The position numbers were made by a program, and so were the translations under genes. The notes beneath the pieces were generated by a model that worked only from the letters and a program-made list of their open reading frames with translations, made no database searches and was not told the DNA's origin. Source: Oceanobacter mangrovi (GTDB lineage: Bacteria > Pseudomonadota > Gammaproteobacteria > Pseudomonadales > Oceanobacteraceae). From it: 64,000 nt of DNA. The stretch is from the NCBI RefSeq assembly GCF_019740315.1, contig NZ_JAHXZR010000002.1, positions 188,001 to 252,000 of the forward strand, given 5' to 3'. Below, piece by piece: positions 40,738 through 49,320 of this stretch; within the stretch, counting starts at the first letter, position 1; the number at the start of each line of letters is the position of its first letter.

Positions 40738-40862
40738 CTCACGTATGCTGCGTTAAAAGTCGGCTCTGAATGCTCATTTATGAGTTATAAACTCCGCTTC
40801 ATCGCCGACTTTTGCCTTGCTTGCGTATCGCTCACGACGCTTTCGAAATTGCTCGCGGATAC
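40738..40862. repeat. Nested palindromic repeat element in the trpB-trpA gap
   Basis: AAAAGTCGGC (40755-40764) pairs with GCCGACTTTT (40804-40813). Inside are two smaller palindromes: CTCATTTATGAG and GAGTTATAAACTC, overlapping at 40774-40793. The right flank contains GCTTTCGAAATTGCTCGCG. The arrangement resembles short palindromic repeat families I recall from intergenic regions of marine gammaproteobacteria. Only one copy is in this window; boundaries are approximate. Confidence 0.6.
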
Positions 40863-40889
40863 AGGATCAAGAATTCAGGAAATTTAAAA

Positions 40890-41696
40890 ATGTCTCGTAT
40901 TAACGGTTTGTTTGCAGCCCTGCAAGCGCAGGGCAAAAAGGCGCTGATCCCCTACATCACTGCCGGTGACCCACAGAAGGAAGCCACCGTTCCCATGATG
41001 CACGCGCTGGTTGAAGCGGGTGCCGATCTGATTGAGTTGGGCGTGCCTTTTTCTGATCCAATGGCGGATGGCCCGACTATTCAGCTGGCCTGTGAGCGCG
41101 CTCTGGCGCACAACACCTCGCTGAAAGATGTGCTGGCGATGGTGGCTGAATTCCGTACCACTAACGCCACCACGCCGGTGGTGCTGATGGGTTATCTGAA
41201 CCCGGTTGAGCGGATGGGCTACGACGAGTTTGCGGCGGCGGCGGTGGTGGCTGGCGTTGACGGTGTGTTGTTGGTCGATCTGCCACCGGAAGAGGCAGTT
41301 GATGTTGAAGACAGCTTCAAATCCCGTGAGCTGGATATGATCTATCTGATCGCACCAACCACCACCGATGAACGTATCGAAACCATCGGCAAGGCGGGCA
41401 GTGGTTACGTATATTACGTGTCGTTGAAGGGTGTTACCGGCTCCAAAGCACTGGACGTAGACGATGTGGCGCGTAACCTCGACCGCATTCGTAAACATGT
41501 GTCGATTCCGGTCGGAGTGGGTTTTGGTATCAGCAACGGCGCAACTGCCGGTGCCGTTGCCAAAGTCTGTGATGGCGTGATTGTTGGTTCGGCGATTGTC
41601 AATCGTATCGCTGCCAATGCCGACAACGCCGAACTTGCCCGCCAGCAGGTCAGTGAGCTGATTGCTGAGATGCGTACGGCGATGGATCAGGCCTGA
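40890..41696 (+). CDS. trpA: Tryptophan synthase alpha chain
   Basis: Cleaves indole-3-glycerol phosphate and channels indole to TrpB. 268 aa, E. coli length. Catalytic Glu in [19 protein letters not shown] (E49 by alignment) and Asp in the same segment; [10 protein letters not shown]-type [53 protein letters not shown] at 40890 starts the family consensus [15 protein letters not shown] lies about 12 nt upstream. An in-frame start at 40812 falls inside the repeat element and is rejected. Confidence 0.96.
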   Translation: MSRINGLFAALQAQGKKALIPYITAGDPQKEATVPMMHALVEAGADLIELGVPFSDPMADGPTIQLACERALAHNTSLKDVLAMVAEFRTTNATTPVVLMGYLNPVERMGYDEFAAAAVVAGVDGVLLVDLPPEEAVDVEDSFKSRELDMIYLIAPTTTDERIETIGKAGSGYVYYVSLKGVTGSKALDVDDVARNLDRIRKHVSIPVGVGFGISNGATAGAVAKVCDGVIVGSAIVNRIAANADNAELARQQVSELIAEMRTAMDQA

Positions 41697-41742
41697 TCCG
41701 CTTTTGCTTTATTGATTAAACACGGTTGCTGGAGAGACAAGA

Positions 41743-43068
41743 ATGGATACATCCACCTGGAATGTGAATCGCTGGTTGCAACATCTGGAAGCGATTCACC
41801 CGGCGGATATTGATATGGGACTCGAACGGGTGCAGCAGGTTGCGGCTCGTCTCGATTGTCTCAAACCAGCACCCCTGGTGATTCTGGTCGGTGGCACCAA
41901 TGGCAAGGGTACGACTTCAGCCTTGCTGACGCGACTGCTGGCCAGACAGGGTATGCGGGTAGGGACCTACAACTCCCCGCATATCCTGAAGTACAACGAA
42001 CGTGTTTCGGTGAATGGTAGTGATATTGCCGACGCGGATCTGTGTCACTCATTTGAGCTGGTCGAACAGGCTCGTGGTGATATTCCACTGACCTATTTTG
42101 AATTTGGTACCCTGGCGGCACTGGCCTGGTTCCGCTCGCAGTCTCTTGATGCCTGTGTGCTGGAAATTGGCCTGGGCGGTCGTCTGGATGCCGTGAACGT
42201 GGTCGAAGCTGATCTGTCGGTGGTGACCAGCATTGGGCTTGATCACGAGGCCTGGCTGGGTAACGACGTTAACGTCATTGCCTATGAGAAATGTTCGATT
42301 GCCCGTGAAGGTCGTTACCTGGTATGTGGCCAGCCGGATGCACCAGCCCGTGGCCGTGAAACGGTTGAGCAGCTGCATGGTTTCTGGCTGGGGCGCGGTG
42401 AGCAGTTCGATGTGGTTGAGCAGGCCAACGGTGACGAGCGTGTTCTGAAAATCCGCTTCCTGCCATATCCGGACGAAGACACCCGCATGGAATGGCAACT
42501 GCCAGCCGGTTATATCCCGGGCGCCAATATCGCTACGGCGATTCAGGCGCTGGCGGCGATTGGTCATCTGTTGCCGGAGCCGGAAGTTGCTGAAGTCATT
42601 CGCCAGTTGCGGGTGCCTGGTCGATTGCAGGGCTGGCAGTGCCAACTCGAAGATGGCCGGACTATTCGTTTTACCCTGGATGTTGCCCATAACGAGCAGG
42701 CCGCCAGCTACCTGGCTACCCGTGCCTTGCAACCGGATGGCATCCTGCTGGGTATGCTGAGTGACAAGCCGGTCGAGGATGTGATCATGGCGTTACCGCA
42801 ACCAAAACAGTGGTTGCTGGCCGGGCTGGACGGTTATCGCGGTTTGCCGGTAGCGGGTTTGCAGCAGCGGTTTGCGGAATCCGACCGTGGCAAGGAACCG
42901 GTTGCGGCTGCGACGGTCGACGTCAACAGTGCCTTGCAGCATATTCTGCAAACGGCAAAAGACGGTGAACATTGGCTGGTCGTTGGTTCTTTTGTTACCG
43001 TCGAGTACGCTCTCAAGTTCATCCAGGCTCAGCAGCAGGCGAAAGAAAATTCATGGAAAAGCATCTGA
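41743..43068 (+). CDS. folC: Folylpolyglutamate synthase / dihydrofolate synthase
   Basis: Bifunctional Mur-ligase-fold enzyme adding glutamate to dihydropteroate and folates. 441 aa. VGGTNGKGTTSALLTRLLARQGMRVGTYNSPHI (P-loop and following), VLEIGLGGRLDAVNVVEADLSVVTSIGLDHEAWLG and TLDVAHNEQA are diagnostic. ATG at 41743 has GGAG upstream. It lies directly after trpA (46 bp); accD, which usually precedes folC in gammaproteobacteria, is absent. Overlaps the dedD-like gene by 16 nt. Confidence 0.95.
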   Translation: MDTSTWNVNRWLQHLEAIHPADIDMGLERVQQVAARLDCLKPAPLVILVGGTNGKGTTSALLTRLLARQGMRVGTYNSPHILKYNERVSVNGSDIADADLCHSFELVEQARGDIPLTYFEFGTLAALAWFRSQSLDACVLEIGLGGRLDAVNVVEADLSVVTSIGLDHEAWLGNDVNVIAYEKCSIAREGRYLVCGQPDAPARGRETVEQLHGFWLGRGEQFDVVEQANGDERVLKIRFLPYPDEDTRMEWQLPAGYIPGANIATAIQALAAIGHLLPEPEVAEVIRQLRVPGRLQGWQCQLEDGRTIRFTLDVAHNEQAASYLATRALQPDGILLGMLSDKPVEDVIMALPQPKQWLLAGLDGYRGLPVAGLQQRFAESDRGKEPVAAATVDVNSALQHILQTAKDGEHWLVVGSFVTVEYALKFIQAQQQAKENSWKSI

Positions 43069-43607
43069 ACAAACGGATAGTCGGCGCGGTCGTGACCGTG
43101 CTGGCGCTGGCCGTTCTGGTTCCGATTGTGATTGATGGTCAGCGTCAGAACCTGACCATCGACGAAGATATGCCCGACATGCCGGCGATGCCGGAATGGG
43201 CGGAAGTTGAAGATCAGCAGCGCATTCGTTTTGATCTCGAGCAGCTCGCCAATGGCGAAGCCAGCAAGGAGCTGGAGCCGCCGCAATCAGACCTGAGCGA
43301 TCAAAGTGTGGCAGCGCCGCCAGCGGTGGCGAAACAGCCGGATCGGGCAGTGCTCGATGAAGAACTGTTGCCGTATGCCTGGGCGGTGCAGGTCGGGGCG
43401 TTTTCCAGTCTCGAAAACGCGGACAAATATCGTGATAAATTGCGTCAGCAGGGTTTCAAGGCTTTCTCGCGCAGCGACGGCGATGGTCTGACGCGGGTCT
43501 TCGCCGGACCGGAATTGCAGCGGGAGGCGGCAGAATCGCTGTTGAAACGCTTGCAGCAGCAGCTCAAGCGCGACGATTTGCGAATCAAACGTTACCAGGC
43601 CAACTGA
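43053..43607 (+). CDS. dedD: SPOR-domain protein, DedD-like
   Basis: 184 aa. Short cytoplasmic N-terminus, one membrane helix (about 10-27, AVVTVLALAVLVPIVID), an acidic/proline-rich periplasmic linker and a C-terminal SPOR domain at about 107-184 (AWAVQVGAFSSLENADKYRDKL) that binds denuded septal peptidoglycan. Start ATG at 43053 overlaps folC by 16 nt, with GAAAG upstream. The folC-dedD-cvpA-purF order is that of E. coli and Pseudomonas, supporting the name. Confidence 0.9.
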   Translation: MEKHLNKRIVGAVVTVLALAVLVPIVIDGQRQNLTIDEDMPDMPAMPEWAEVEDQQRIRFDLEQLANGEASKELEPPQSDLSDQSVAAPPAVAKQPDRAVLDEELLPYAWAVQVGAFSSLENADKYRDKLRQQGFKAFSRSDGDGLTRVFAGPELQREAAESLLKRLQQQLKRDDLRIKRYQAN

Positions 43608-43722
43608 TCAGGCTGGCTTTTATTTGATCTCTCGGTGCTTTCTATTTGATCAGGTCCGTTTGATGTGGGCGCTTTCGGTGCAATCAGCTGGCCTGAAATG
43701 TTCAAACTCTGCAGTCATCTGG

Positions 43723-43751
43723 TTGTCGCCCAGCAGGCGAAACCCTATACT
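43723..43751 (+). promoter_or_regulatory. Candidate cvpA-purF promoter
   Basis: TTGTCG (43723-43728), 17-nt spacer, TATACT (43746-43751). Predicted start near 43758, 28 nt before cvpA. No PurR-like palindrome is evident around it. Confidence 0.5.
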
Positions 43752-43785
43752 GCGCGCTTGTTTCAAACCTGTGGTGTAACAGTTC

Positions 43786-44283
43786 ATGGCCGTGATCGAT
43801 TGGGTCATTTTGGCGGTGCTGCTCGTTTCCAGTCTGATAAGCCTGAAACGAGGGTTCGTCAAGGAAGCCCTCTCCCTGGTCGTCTGGGTCGGTGCCTTTG
43901 TCGTCGCGCGTATGTTCAGCGGCAATCTGGCGACGTTATTGGCCGATCATGTCGAAACCAACTCATTGCGCTGGATTGCAGCATTCGTGATTCTGTTTCT
44001 GGGAACCGTTGCTGTAGGCACCATGGTAAGTCATCTGATCGCCGAACTGGTTCGGCTGACAGGCCTCGGTAGTATGGACCGGGTTCTGGGTATGGTTTTT
44101 GGCTGTATCCGGGGGCTGGTGGTGCTGGTGGCTATTGTCTATGGTTTGCAATTCACCATGGTTCCGCAGGATCCGTGGTGGCAACAATCTCTGTTGGTTC
44201 CTCATCTCGAACTGTTGGCTGACTGGGCTCGCAAGACCTTGCCCGGTGCCGCCAGTCAGATGATGTCTTCCATCCCGTCCTGA
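43786..44283 (+). CDS. cvpA: CvpA family membrane protein
   Basis: 165 aa inner-membrane protein with four hydrophobic segments (about 4-20, 28-45, 62-83, 100-120), the CvpA layout. MAVIDWVILAVLLVSSLISLKRGFVKEALSLVVWVGAFVVA (as a whole) is family-typical, as is DRVLGMVFGCIRGLVVLV. In E. coli CvpA is needed for colicin V export and helps resist bile salts; the molecular role is unclear. Directly upstream of purF (18 bp), in one operon. Confidence 0.93.
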   Translation: MAVIDWVILAVLLVSSLISLKRGFVKEALSLVVWVGAFVVARMFSGNLATLLADHVETNSLRWIAAFVILFLGTVAVGTMVSHLIAELVRLTGLGSMDRVLGMVFGCIRGLVVLVAIVYGLQFTMVPQDPWWQQSLLVPHLELLADWARKTLPGAASQMMSSIPS

Positions 44284-44301
44284 ATTTGAGGTAGAACGCG
44301 C

Positions 44302-45822
44302 ATGTGCGGAATTGTGGGTATCGTCGCCAAGACCCATGTTAACCAGTCTATTTATGATGCCCTGACGGTGTTGCAACACCGTGGCCAGGACGCTGCCGGT
44401 ATCGTAACCAGTGAGCAGGGAAAATTTTACCTGCGCAAGGACAACGGTCTGGTACGGGATGTATTTCGAACGCGCCACATGCAGCGGTTGATCGGCAACA
44501 TGGGCATTGGCCATGTGCGCTATCCAACTGCGGGCAGCTCCAGCTCTGCTGAAGCCCAGCCGTTCTACGTGAACTCGCCATACGGTATCGTGCTGGCGCA
44601 CAACGGCAACCTGACCAACACCGCCGATCTGGCCCAGGACATCTATCGCGAAGACCTGCGTCATATCAACACCACGTCCGACTCGGAAGTATTGCTGAAC
44701 GTGTTTGCCCACGAACTGCATGCCCAGGGTCAGCTGCAACCAACCCCGGAGACTATCTTCAAGGCGGTACGTCGTGTTCATGAGCGTGTCCGTGGTGGTT
44801 ATGCCGTGGTCGCCATGATCTGTGGTTATGGTGTTATTGCTTTCCGTGATCCAAACGGTATTCGTCCGGCGGTTTTTGGTCGTCGTGATACCGAGCAAGG
44901 TCCGGAATATATGGCCGCCTCCGAGTCTGTTGCACTCGACGCACTGGGTTTCAAACTGGAGCGTGATATTGCTCCGGGTGAATGTGTGGTGATGACCGAA
45001 GCCGGTGAAATTTTCACCCAGCAGTGTGCGGACAACACCAAACTGACCCCGTGTCTGTTTGAACAGGTTTATTTTGCTCGTCCAGATTCCATTATGGATG
45101 GCATGGCGGTCTACAAGGCCCGTTTGCGTATGGGCGAAAAGCTCGCCGAGAAGATCATGCGTGAATACCCTGAGCACGACATTGATGTGGTGATTCCGAT
45201 TCCGGACACCAGTCGTGCTTCAGCAATGGAACTGGCCAACCGTCTTGGTATCAAGTTCCGCGAAGGCTTCATGAAGAACCGCTACATTGGCCGGACCTTC
45301 ATCATGCCGGGCCAGCAGCAGCGCAAGAAGTCTGTGAAACAGAAACTCAACGCGCTGGACCTGGAATTCCGTGGCAAGAACGTGCTGCTGGTCGACGACT
45401 CCATCGTCCGTGGTACGACCTGTGAGCAGATCATCGAAATGGCCCGTGAAGCTGGTGCCAAAAAGGTCTATTTTGCTTCGGCGGCACCTGCCGTTCGTTA
45501 CCCGAACGTCTACGGCATCGACATGCCAGCGAAGGAAGAATTTATCGCCCACAACCGTACCACCGAAGAAATTGCGGATGCGATTGGCGCAGACTGGCTG
45601 GTTTATCAGGATCTCGACGATCTGATCCAGGCTTGTCTGGAAGGTAGCAAGACCACCGCCGAAGGATTTGACTGTTCCGTGTTCAACGGTGAATACGTGA
45701 CCGGTGATATTGATGAAAACTACTTCCGTCGTCTGGCAGACTTGCGCAGTGATTCTTCCAAGACCATTCGCAAGGCGATTGCCAACGTGGCGATTGACCT
45801 GCACAACGAAGCGGAATCCTGA
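44302..45822 (+). CDS. purF: Amidophosphoribosyltransferase
   Basis: First committed step of purine synthesis: PRPP plus glutamine to phosphoribosylamine. 506 aa (E. coli 505). After Met removal the N-terminal nucleophile is Cys2 (MCGIVGIV); [19 protein letters not shown] belongs to the glutaminase domain; the PRPP motif is [20 protein letters not shown]-type loop [12 protein letters not shown] is present. Followed by a strong terminator. Confidence 0.97.
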   Translation: MCGIVGIVAKTHVNQSIYDALTVLQHRGQDAAGIVTSEQGKFYLRKDNGLVRDVFRTRHMQRLIGNMGIGHVRYPTAGSSSSAEAQPFYVNSPYGIVLAHNGNLTNTADLAQDIYREDLRHINTTSDSEVLLNVFAHELHAQGQLQPTPETIFKAVRRVHERVRGGYAVVAMICGYGVIAFRDPNGIRPAVFGRRDTEQGPEYMAASESVALDALGFKLERDIAPGECVVMTEAGEIFTQQCADNTKLTPCLFEQVYFARPDSIMDGMAVYKARLRMGEKLAEKIMREYPEHDIDVVIPIPDTSRASAMELANRLGIKFREGFMKNRYIGRTFIMPGQQQRKKSVKQKLNALDLEFRGKNVLLVDDSIVRGTTCEQIIEMAREAGAKKVYFASAAPAVRYPNVYGIDMPAKEEFIAHNRTTEEIADAIGADWLVYQDLDDLIQACLEGSKTTAEGFDCSVFNGEYVTGDIDENYFRRLADLRSDSSKTIRKAIANVAIDLHNEAES

Positions 45823-45861
45823 TAGCCCCGAATCCGTCACTGGCGGATTCTGAATGCTTGC

Positions 45862-45893
45862 AAACGGGGCAGAGTGATCTGCCCCGTTTTTGT
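45862..45893 (+). terminator. Intrinsic terminator after purF
   Basis: 12-bp stem AAACGGGGCAGA/TCTGCCCCGTTT with GTGA tetraloop and trailing T residues, 40 nt after the purF stop. Confidence 0.92.
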
Positions 45894-45947
45894 TTGTGTT
45901 TCCTGACCAAATCTATTTGTTGGTAGCGACCACCCAAGGCTCAAACC

Positions 45948-47162
45948 ATGACTGATATTCACGATCTACTTGACCCTTACCAGTCCGATCTGACGGACGC
46001 CGAAATTGAAACCCTGGCGGTGCGTGCCGGCCAGTACCGCACGCAGGAACACGAGCACTCCGAGGCGATTTTCCCGACCAGCAGCTATGTGTTCCGTTCT
46101 GCCGCCGAAGCTCAGGCGACTTTCTCTGGTAACGCTCAGGGCAACGTTTATTCCCGTTACACCAACCCGACTGTACGCACGTTCGAAGAACGTCTGGCAG
46201 CGATGGAAGGTGGCGAAGCCTGTGCGGCAACCGCGTCTGGTATGGCGGCAATTCTGTCAGTGGTGCTGGCGCACCTGAAGGCAGGCGACCACGTGCTGTG
46301 TTCCCAGAGCGTATTTGGCAGCACCATCAACCTGTTTGAAAAATATCTGCGCAAGTTTGGTCTGGACATCGACTATGTTGATCCAACGGATGCCTCTGCC
46401 TGGAAAGCCAAATCCCGCGCGGAAACCCGCTTGTTCTTCCTGGAGTCACCATCCAACCCGGTGATGGAAGTGGCTGACATCGAAGCACTGGCGGCGGTGG
46501 CCAAAGAAGTGGGTGCCCTGCTGGCGATCGACAACTGTTTTTGTACGCCAGCGATTCAGCGCCCGCTGAGCCTGGGGGCTGATCTGGTGGTTCATTCGGC
46601 GACCAAGTTTATCGACGGCCAGGGGCGTTGTCTGGGTGGCGCAGTGGTGGGCTCCAAAGAGCTGATCGATCCGGTGGTTGGTGTGCTGCGTACCGCTGGC
46701 CCAACCATGAGTCCGTTCAACGCCTGGGTGTTCACCAAGGGTCTGGAAACGCTGAGTCTGCGGATGAAGGCCCACAGTGAAAACTGTACGGCGGTGGCAG
46801 AGTGGCTGGAACAGCATCCAAAAGTAACCAAACTGAACTTCTGTGGTCTGGCGTCTCACCCACAACGTGCGTTGATCGACAAGCAGCAGAGTATGTCTGG
46901 TGGTGTATTGTCGTTCGAAGTCGAAGGTGGCAAAGAGGCAGCCTGGCATGTGATTGATTCTACCCGCATGATTTCCATCACCGCCAACCTCGGTGATGCC
47001 AAAACCACCATCACCCATCCGGCGACCACCACTCATGGTCGTATCACGGAAGACGAACGGCTGGCGGCTGGCATTAGCCAGGGCCTGATTCGGGTTGCGG
47101 TTGGTCTGGAAAATCCGAAGGACGTGATCAAGGATCTGGCGCGCGGCCTCGATAGTCTGTAA
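45948..47162 (+). CDS. metZ: O-succinylhomoserine sulfhydrylase
   Basis: PLP enzyme (Cys/Met metabolism family) that makes homocysteine directly from O-succinylhomoserine and sulfide. 404 aa. N-terminal ETLAVRAGQYRTQEHEHSEAIFPTSSYVF; FSGNAQGNVYSRYTNPTVRTFEERLAAMEGGE; PLP lysine in HSATKFIDGQGRCLGGAVVG; C-terminal THPATTTHGRITEDERLAAGI. Position directly after purF is that of metZ in Pseudomonas, and the sequence fits it better than metB or metY. ATG at 45948 with AAGG 11 nt upstream. Confidence 0.94.
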   Translation: MTDIHDLLDPYQSDLTDAEIETLAVRAGQYRTQEHEHSEAIFPTSSYVFRSAAEAQATFSGNAQGNVYSRYTNPTVRTFEERLAAMEGGEACAATASGMAAILSVVLAHLKAGDHVLCSQSVFGSTINLFEKYLRKFGLDIDYVDPTDASAWKAKSRAETRLFFLESPSNPVMEVADIEALAAVAKEVGALLAIDNCFCTPAIQRPLSLGADLVVHSATKFIDGQGRCLGGAVVGSKELIDPVVGVLRTAGPTMSPFNAWVFTKGLETLSLRMKAHSENCTAVAEWLEQHPKVTKLNFCGLASHPQRALIDKQQSMSGGVLSFEVEGGKEAAWHVIDSTRMISITANLGDAKTTITHPATTTHGRITEDERLAAGISQGLIRVAVGLENPKDVIKDLARGLDSL

Positions 47163-47184
47163 GCCGAATTCTGATCAGTGCATC

Positions 47185-47212
47185 AAAACGGGAGCTGCGG
47201 CTCCCGTTTTTG
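47185..47212 (+). terminator. Intrinsic terminator after metZ
   Basis: 11-bp stem AAAACGGGAGC/GCTCCCGTTTT with TGCG loop and T-run, 22 nt after the metZ stop. Confidence 0.93.
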
Positions 47213-47346
47213 TCGGTGTTCTCAACTAAGTATCTTCAATTGATAGACGCTGCCATCTGAACACTGAGTTGCGCTTCGGATTGGCAGCTCGGTGCCGCTT
47301 TTGTCGAAATCTGTAAGCCAACCGACACCTGTTCGTATTCGTCTGC

Positions 47347-47355
47347 TGTTATGAT
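47347..47355 (+). promoter_or_regulatory. Candidate extended -10 promoter of the moxR operon
   Basis: TGTTATGAT reads as an extended -10 (TG-n-TATGAT). Start would fall near 47362, 26 nt before the moxR ATG. No clear -35. Confidence 0.4.
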
Positions 47356-47387
47356 GTAGCGAAATTGGACAAGGTTGGAGACGCTGG

Positions 47388-48311
47388 ATGACGAGCGCCG
47401 TACGGGACGCACTGCAACAACTGAATCGGGTGATTCTGGGCAAGGAAGAGCAGCTTAAACTGGCACTCAGCTGCCTGCTGGCTGGCGGTCACTTGCTGAT
47501 CGAGGATTTGCCAGGCATGGGTAAAACCACCTTGTCACACGCGCTGGCGGGGGTGTTAGGCCTTAAATACAACCGTATCCAGTTCACCAGCGACCTGCTG
47601 CCAGCCGATATTCTCGGCGTTTCCATCTTTGAAAAAGAGCCGGGTTCCGAACTTGGACGTTTTCGTTTTCACGAAGGCCCGGTGTTCACCCAGTTGTTGC
47701 TGGCGGATGAAATCAACCGTGCCACACCCAAATCCCAAAGTGCCTTGCTGGAAGCGATGGAAGAACGTCAGGTAACGGTCGAAGGCGCAACCCGACCACT
47801 GCCAGAACCTTTCTTTGTTATCGCCACCCAGAACCCGGTATCGCAATCCGGTACCTTTCCCTTGCCAGAAAGCCAGCTCGACCGTTTTCTGATGCGGATT
47901 TCGCTGGGCTATCCGTCTGCTGAGGCTGAGCGTCAACTGCTGGAAGGTAATGGTCATCGCCAGCTGGCGAATCAGCTGCAACAACAAATTTCACCGCAAC
48001 AGTTATCTCAGTTAAAGCAGCAGGTAAAAACCATTCATGCGTCCGCCAGTGTGCTGGACTATCTGCAACGGATTATTCAATTTACCCGCTATGAAGCGGG
48101 TTATCTGTACGGCTTGTCACCACGTGGGGCGCTGGCTCTATTGCAGGCCGCCAAGGCCTGGGCGCTGGTGCATGAGCGTGAGCATCTGATTCCGGAAGAT
48201 ATTCAGGCGGTGTTGCCGTCGGTAGTAGATCACCGGCTGGCTGATGCCGCAGACGGCGGCGCGCACAGTGTCTCGGCTCGCATACTCAATTCGGTGGCGG
48301 TGCTGGTCTGA
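47388..48311 (+). CDS. MoxR-family AAA+ ATPase
   Basis: 307 aa. AAA+ ATPase of the MoxR group, thought to act as a chaperone in assembly or activation of partner proteins. Walker A is DLPGMGKTTLSHALA, Walker B LLADEINRATPKSQSALLEAMEE, sensor 1 region FVIATQNPVSQSGTFPLPE with the DRFLMRISLGYPS following. C-terminal helical lid from about 200. First of three overlapping or adjoining genes (moxR, DUF58, transglutaminase), the usual MoxR module in gammaproteobacteria. Confidence 0.93.
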   Translation: MTSAVRDALQQLNRVILGKEEQLKLALSCLLAGGHLLIEDLPGMGKTTLSHALAGVLGLKYNRIQFTSDLLPADILGVSIFEKEPGSELGRFRFHEGPVFTQLLLADEINRATPKSQSALLEAMEERQVTVEGATRPLPEPFFVIATQNPVSQSGTFPLPESQLDRFLMRISLGYPSAEAERQLLEGNGHRQLANQLQQQISPQQLSQLKQQVKTIHASASVLDYLQRIIQFTRYEAGYLYGLSPRGALALLQAAKAWALVHEREHLIPEDIQAVLPSVVDHRLADAADGGAHSVSARILNSVAVLV

Positions 48312-48312
48312 C

Positions 48313-49320
48313 ATGCTGCAGCGTTTGATGCCTGAATCCTGGCGCAATGGCTGGTATCAGGACTGCAAAAAGTACCTGAAACTGCGAGGGCAGCGCTGGC
48401 TCGACAAGCGTATTCCAGGTACGCGCCGTCAGCAGCTGGGACACAGATCCATATTTATCCTGCCGACCCGGGCCGGGCTGTTGTTCGCTGTCATGTTGTT
48501 GATCATGCTGGTTACTGCAATCAACTATCAGAGCAGCCTGATTTATGGCCTGACCTTCTGGTTATTCAGTATCGGCCTGTCGGCCATGTATCTGACTTTT
48601 CGTAATCTGAAGGGGCTGATATTGATCAGTCGTGAAGCGCCGGATGGTTATGCCGGACAGGTGTTCGAGATTCCATTGCAATTGCAAGCTGGCAACAAGC
48701 GGGAGCATCTGGGTTTGTGGCTGGGTTATCCGGATAACCCGCCACGCCCGCTGCATGTGCAGCGGGGGCAGTTCGAAACCCTGCAATTGTCTTATCGCAG
48801 CCAACGGCGCGGCAAGTTGCAGCCCGGGCGGTTGTTGCTGGAGAGCCGTTTTCCGCTGGGGCTGTTTCGGGCCTGGAGCTGGATCCGGCTGGATTTTCAT
48901 ACCCTGGTGTATCCCAAACCGATTCATGATTCGTTGCGACTGGCAGGTGGCAGTGACGGCGGCGAATTGATCGGGGCAACCCGGCAGACCAGCGGTGATC
49001 AGGACTTTCGTGGCCTGCGGCAATATCAGCCAGGGGATTCCATGCGTCAAATCGCCTGGAAACAGCTGGCCCGTGGCAAGGGTCTGGTGACCAAGGATTT
49101 TGACAGTGACGACGGCGCCAGTTGCTGGCTTGACTGGGCAAACATCAGTGGCGATGCCGAAACCCGCTTGTCGATTCTCTGTGGTGCGGTGCTCGATGTC
49201 CATCAGAAAGGCTGGGAATATGGGTTGCGTTTGCCGGGCGTGGAAATCAAACCGACGCACAGTGAGGCTCATATGAAAGCCTGTCTGACCGCGCTGGCGG
49301 TTTGGGGAGAAGCCTCATGA
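48313..49320 (+). CDS. DUF58 membrane protein
   Basis: 335 aa. Two adjacent hydrophobic segments near the N-terminus (about 55-95, TRAGLLFAVMLLIMLVTAINYQ, then LIYGLTFWLFSIGLSAMYLTF) and a soluble C-terminal region whose DFRGLRQYQPGDSMRQIAWKQLARGKGLVTKDF is the DUF58 signature. The vWA-like fold seen in this family may receive the MoxR ATPase. ATG at 48313 is 1 nt after the moxR stop; the longer start at 48244 would overlap moxR by 68 nt. Its stop overlaps the next start (ATGA). Confidence 0.88.
   Translation: MLQRLMPESWRNGWYQDCKKYLKLRGQRWLDKRIPGTRRQQLGHRSIFILPTRAGLLFAVMLLIMLVTAINYQSSLIYGLTFWLFSIGLSAMYLTFRNLKGLILISREAPDGYAGQVFEIPLQLQAGNKREHLGLWLGYPDNPPRPLHVQRGQFETLQLSYRSQRRGKLQPGRLLLESRFPLGLFRAWSWIRLDFHTLVYPKPIHDSLRLAGGSDGGELIGATRQTSGDQDFRGLRQYQPGDSMRQIAWKQLARGKGLVTKDFDSDDGASCWLDWANISGDAETRLSILCGAVLDVHQKGWEYGLRLPGVEIKPTHSEAHMKACLTALAVWGEAS

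Noticed and set aside
43621-43651. Direct repeat TATTTGATC twice, 22 bp apart, after the dedD gene
   Set aside because: Nine A+T-rich bases repeated once could be chance and no function is suggested by position.
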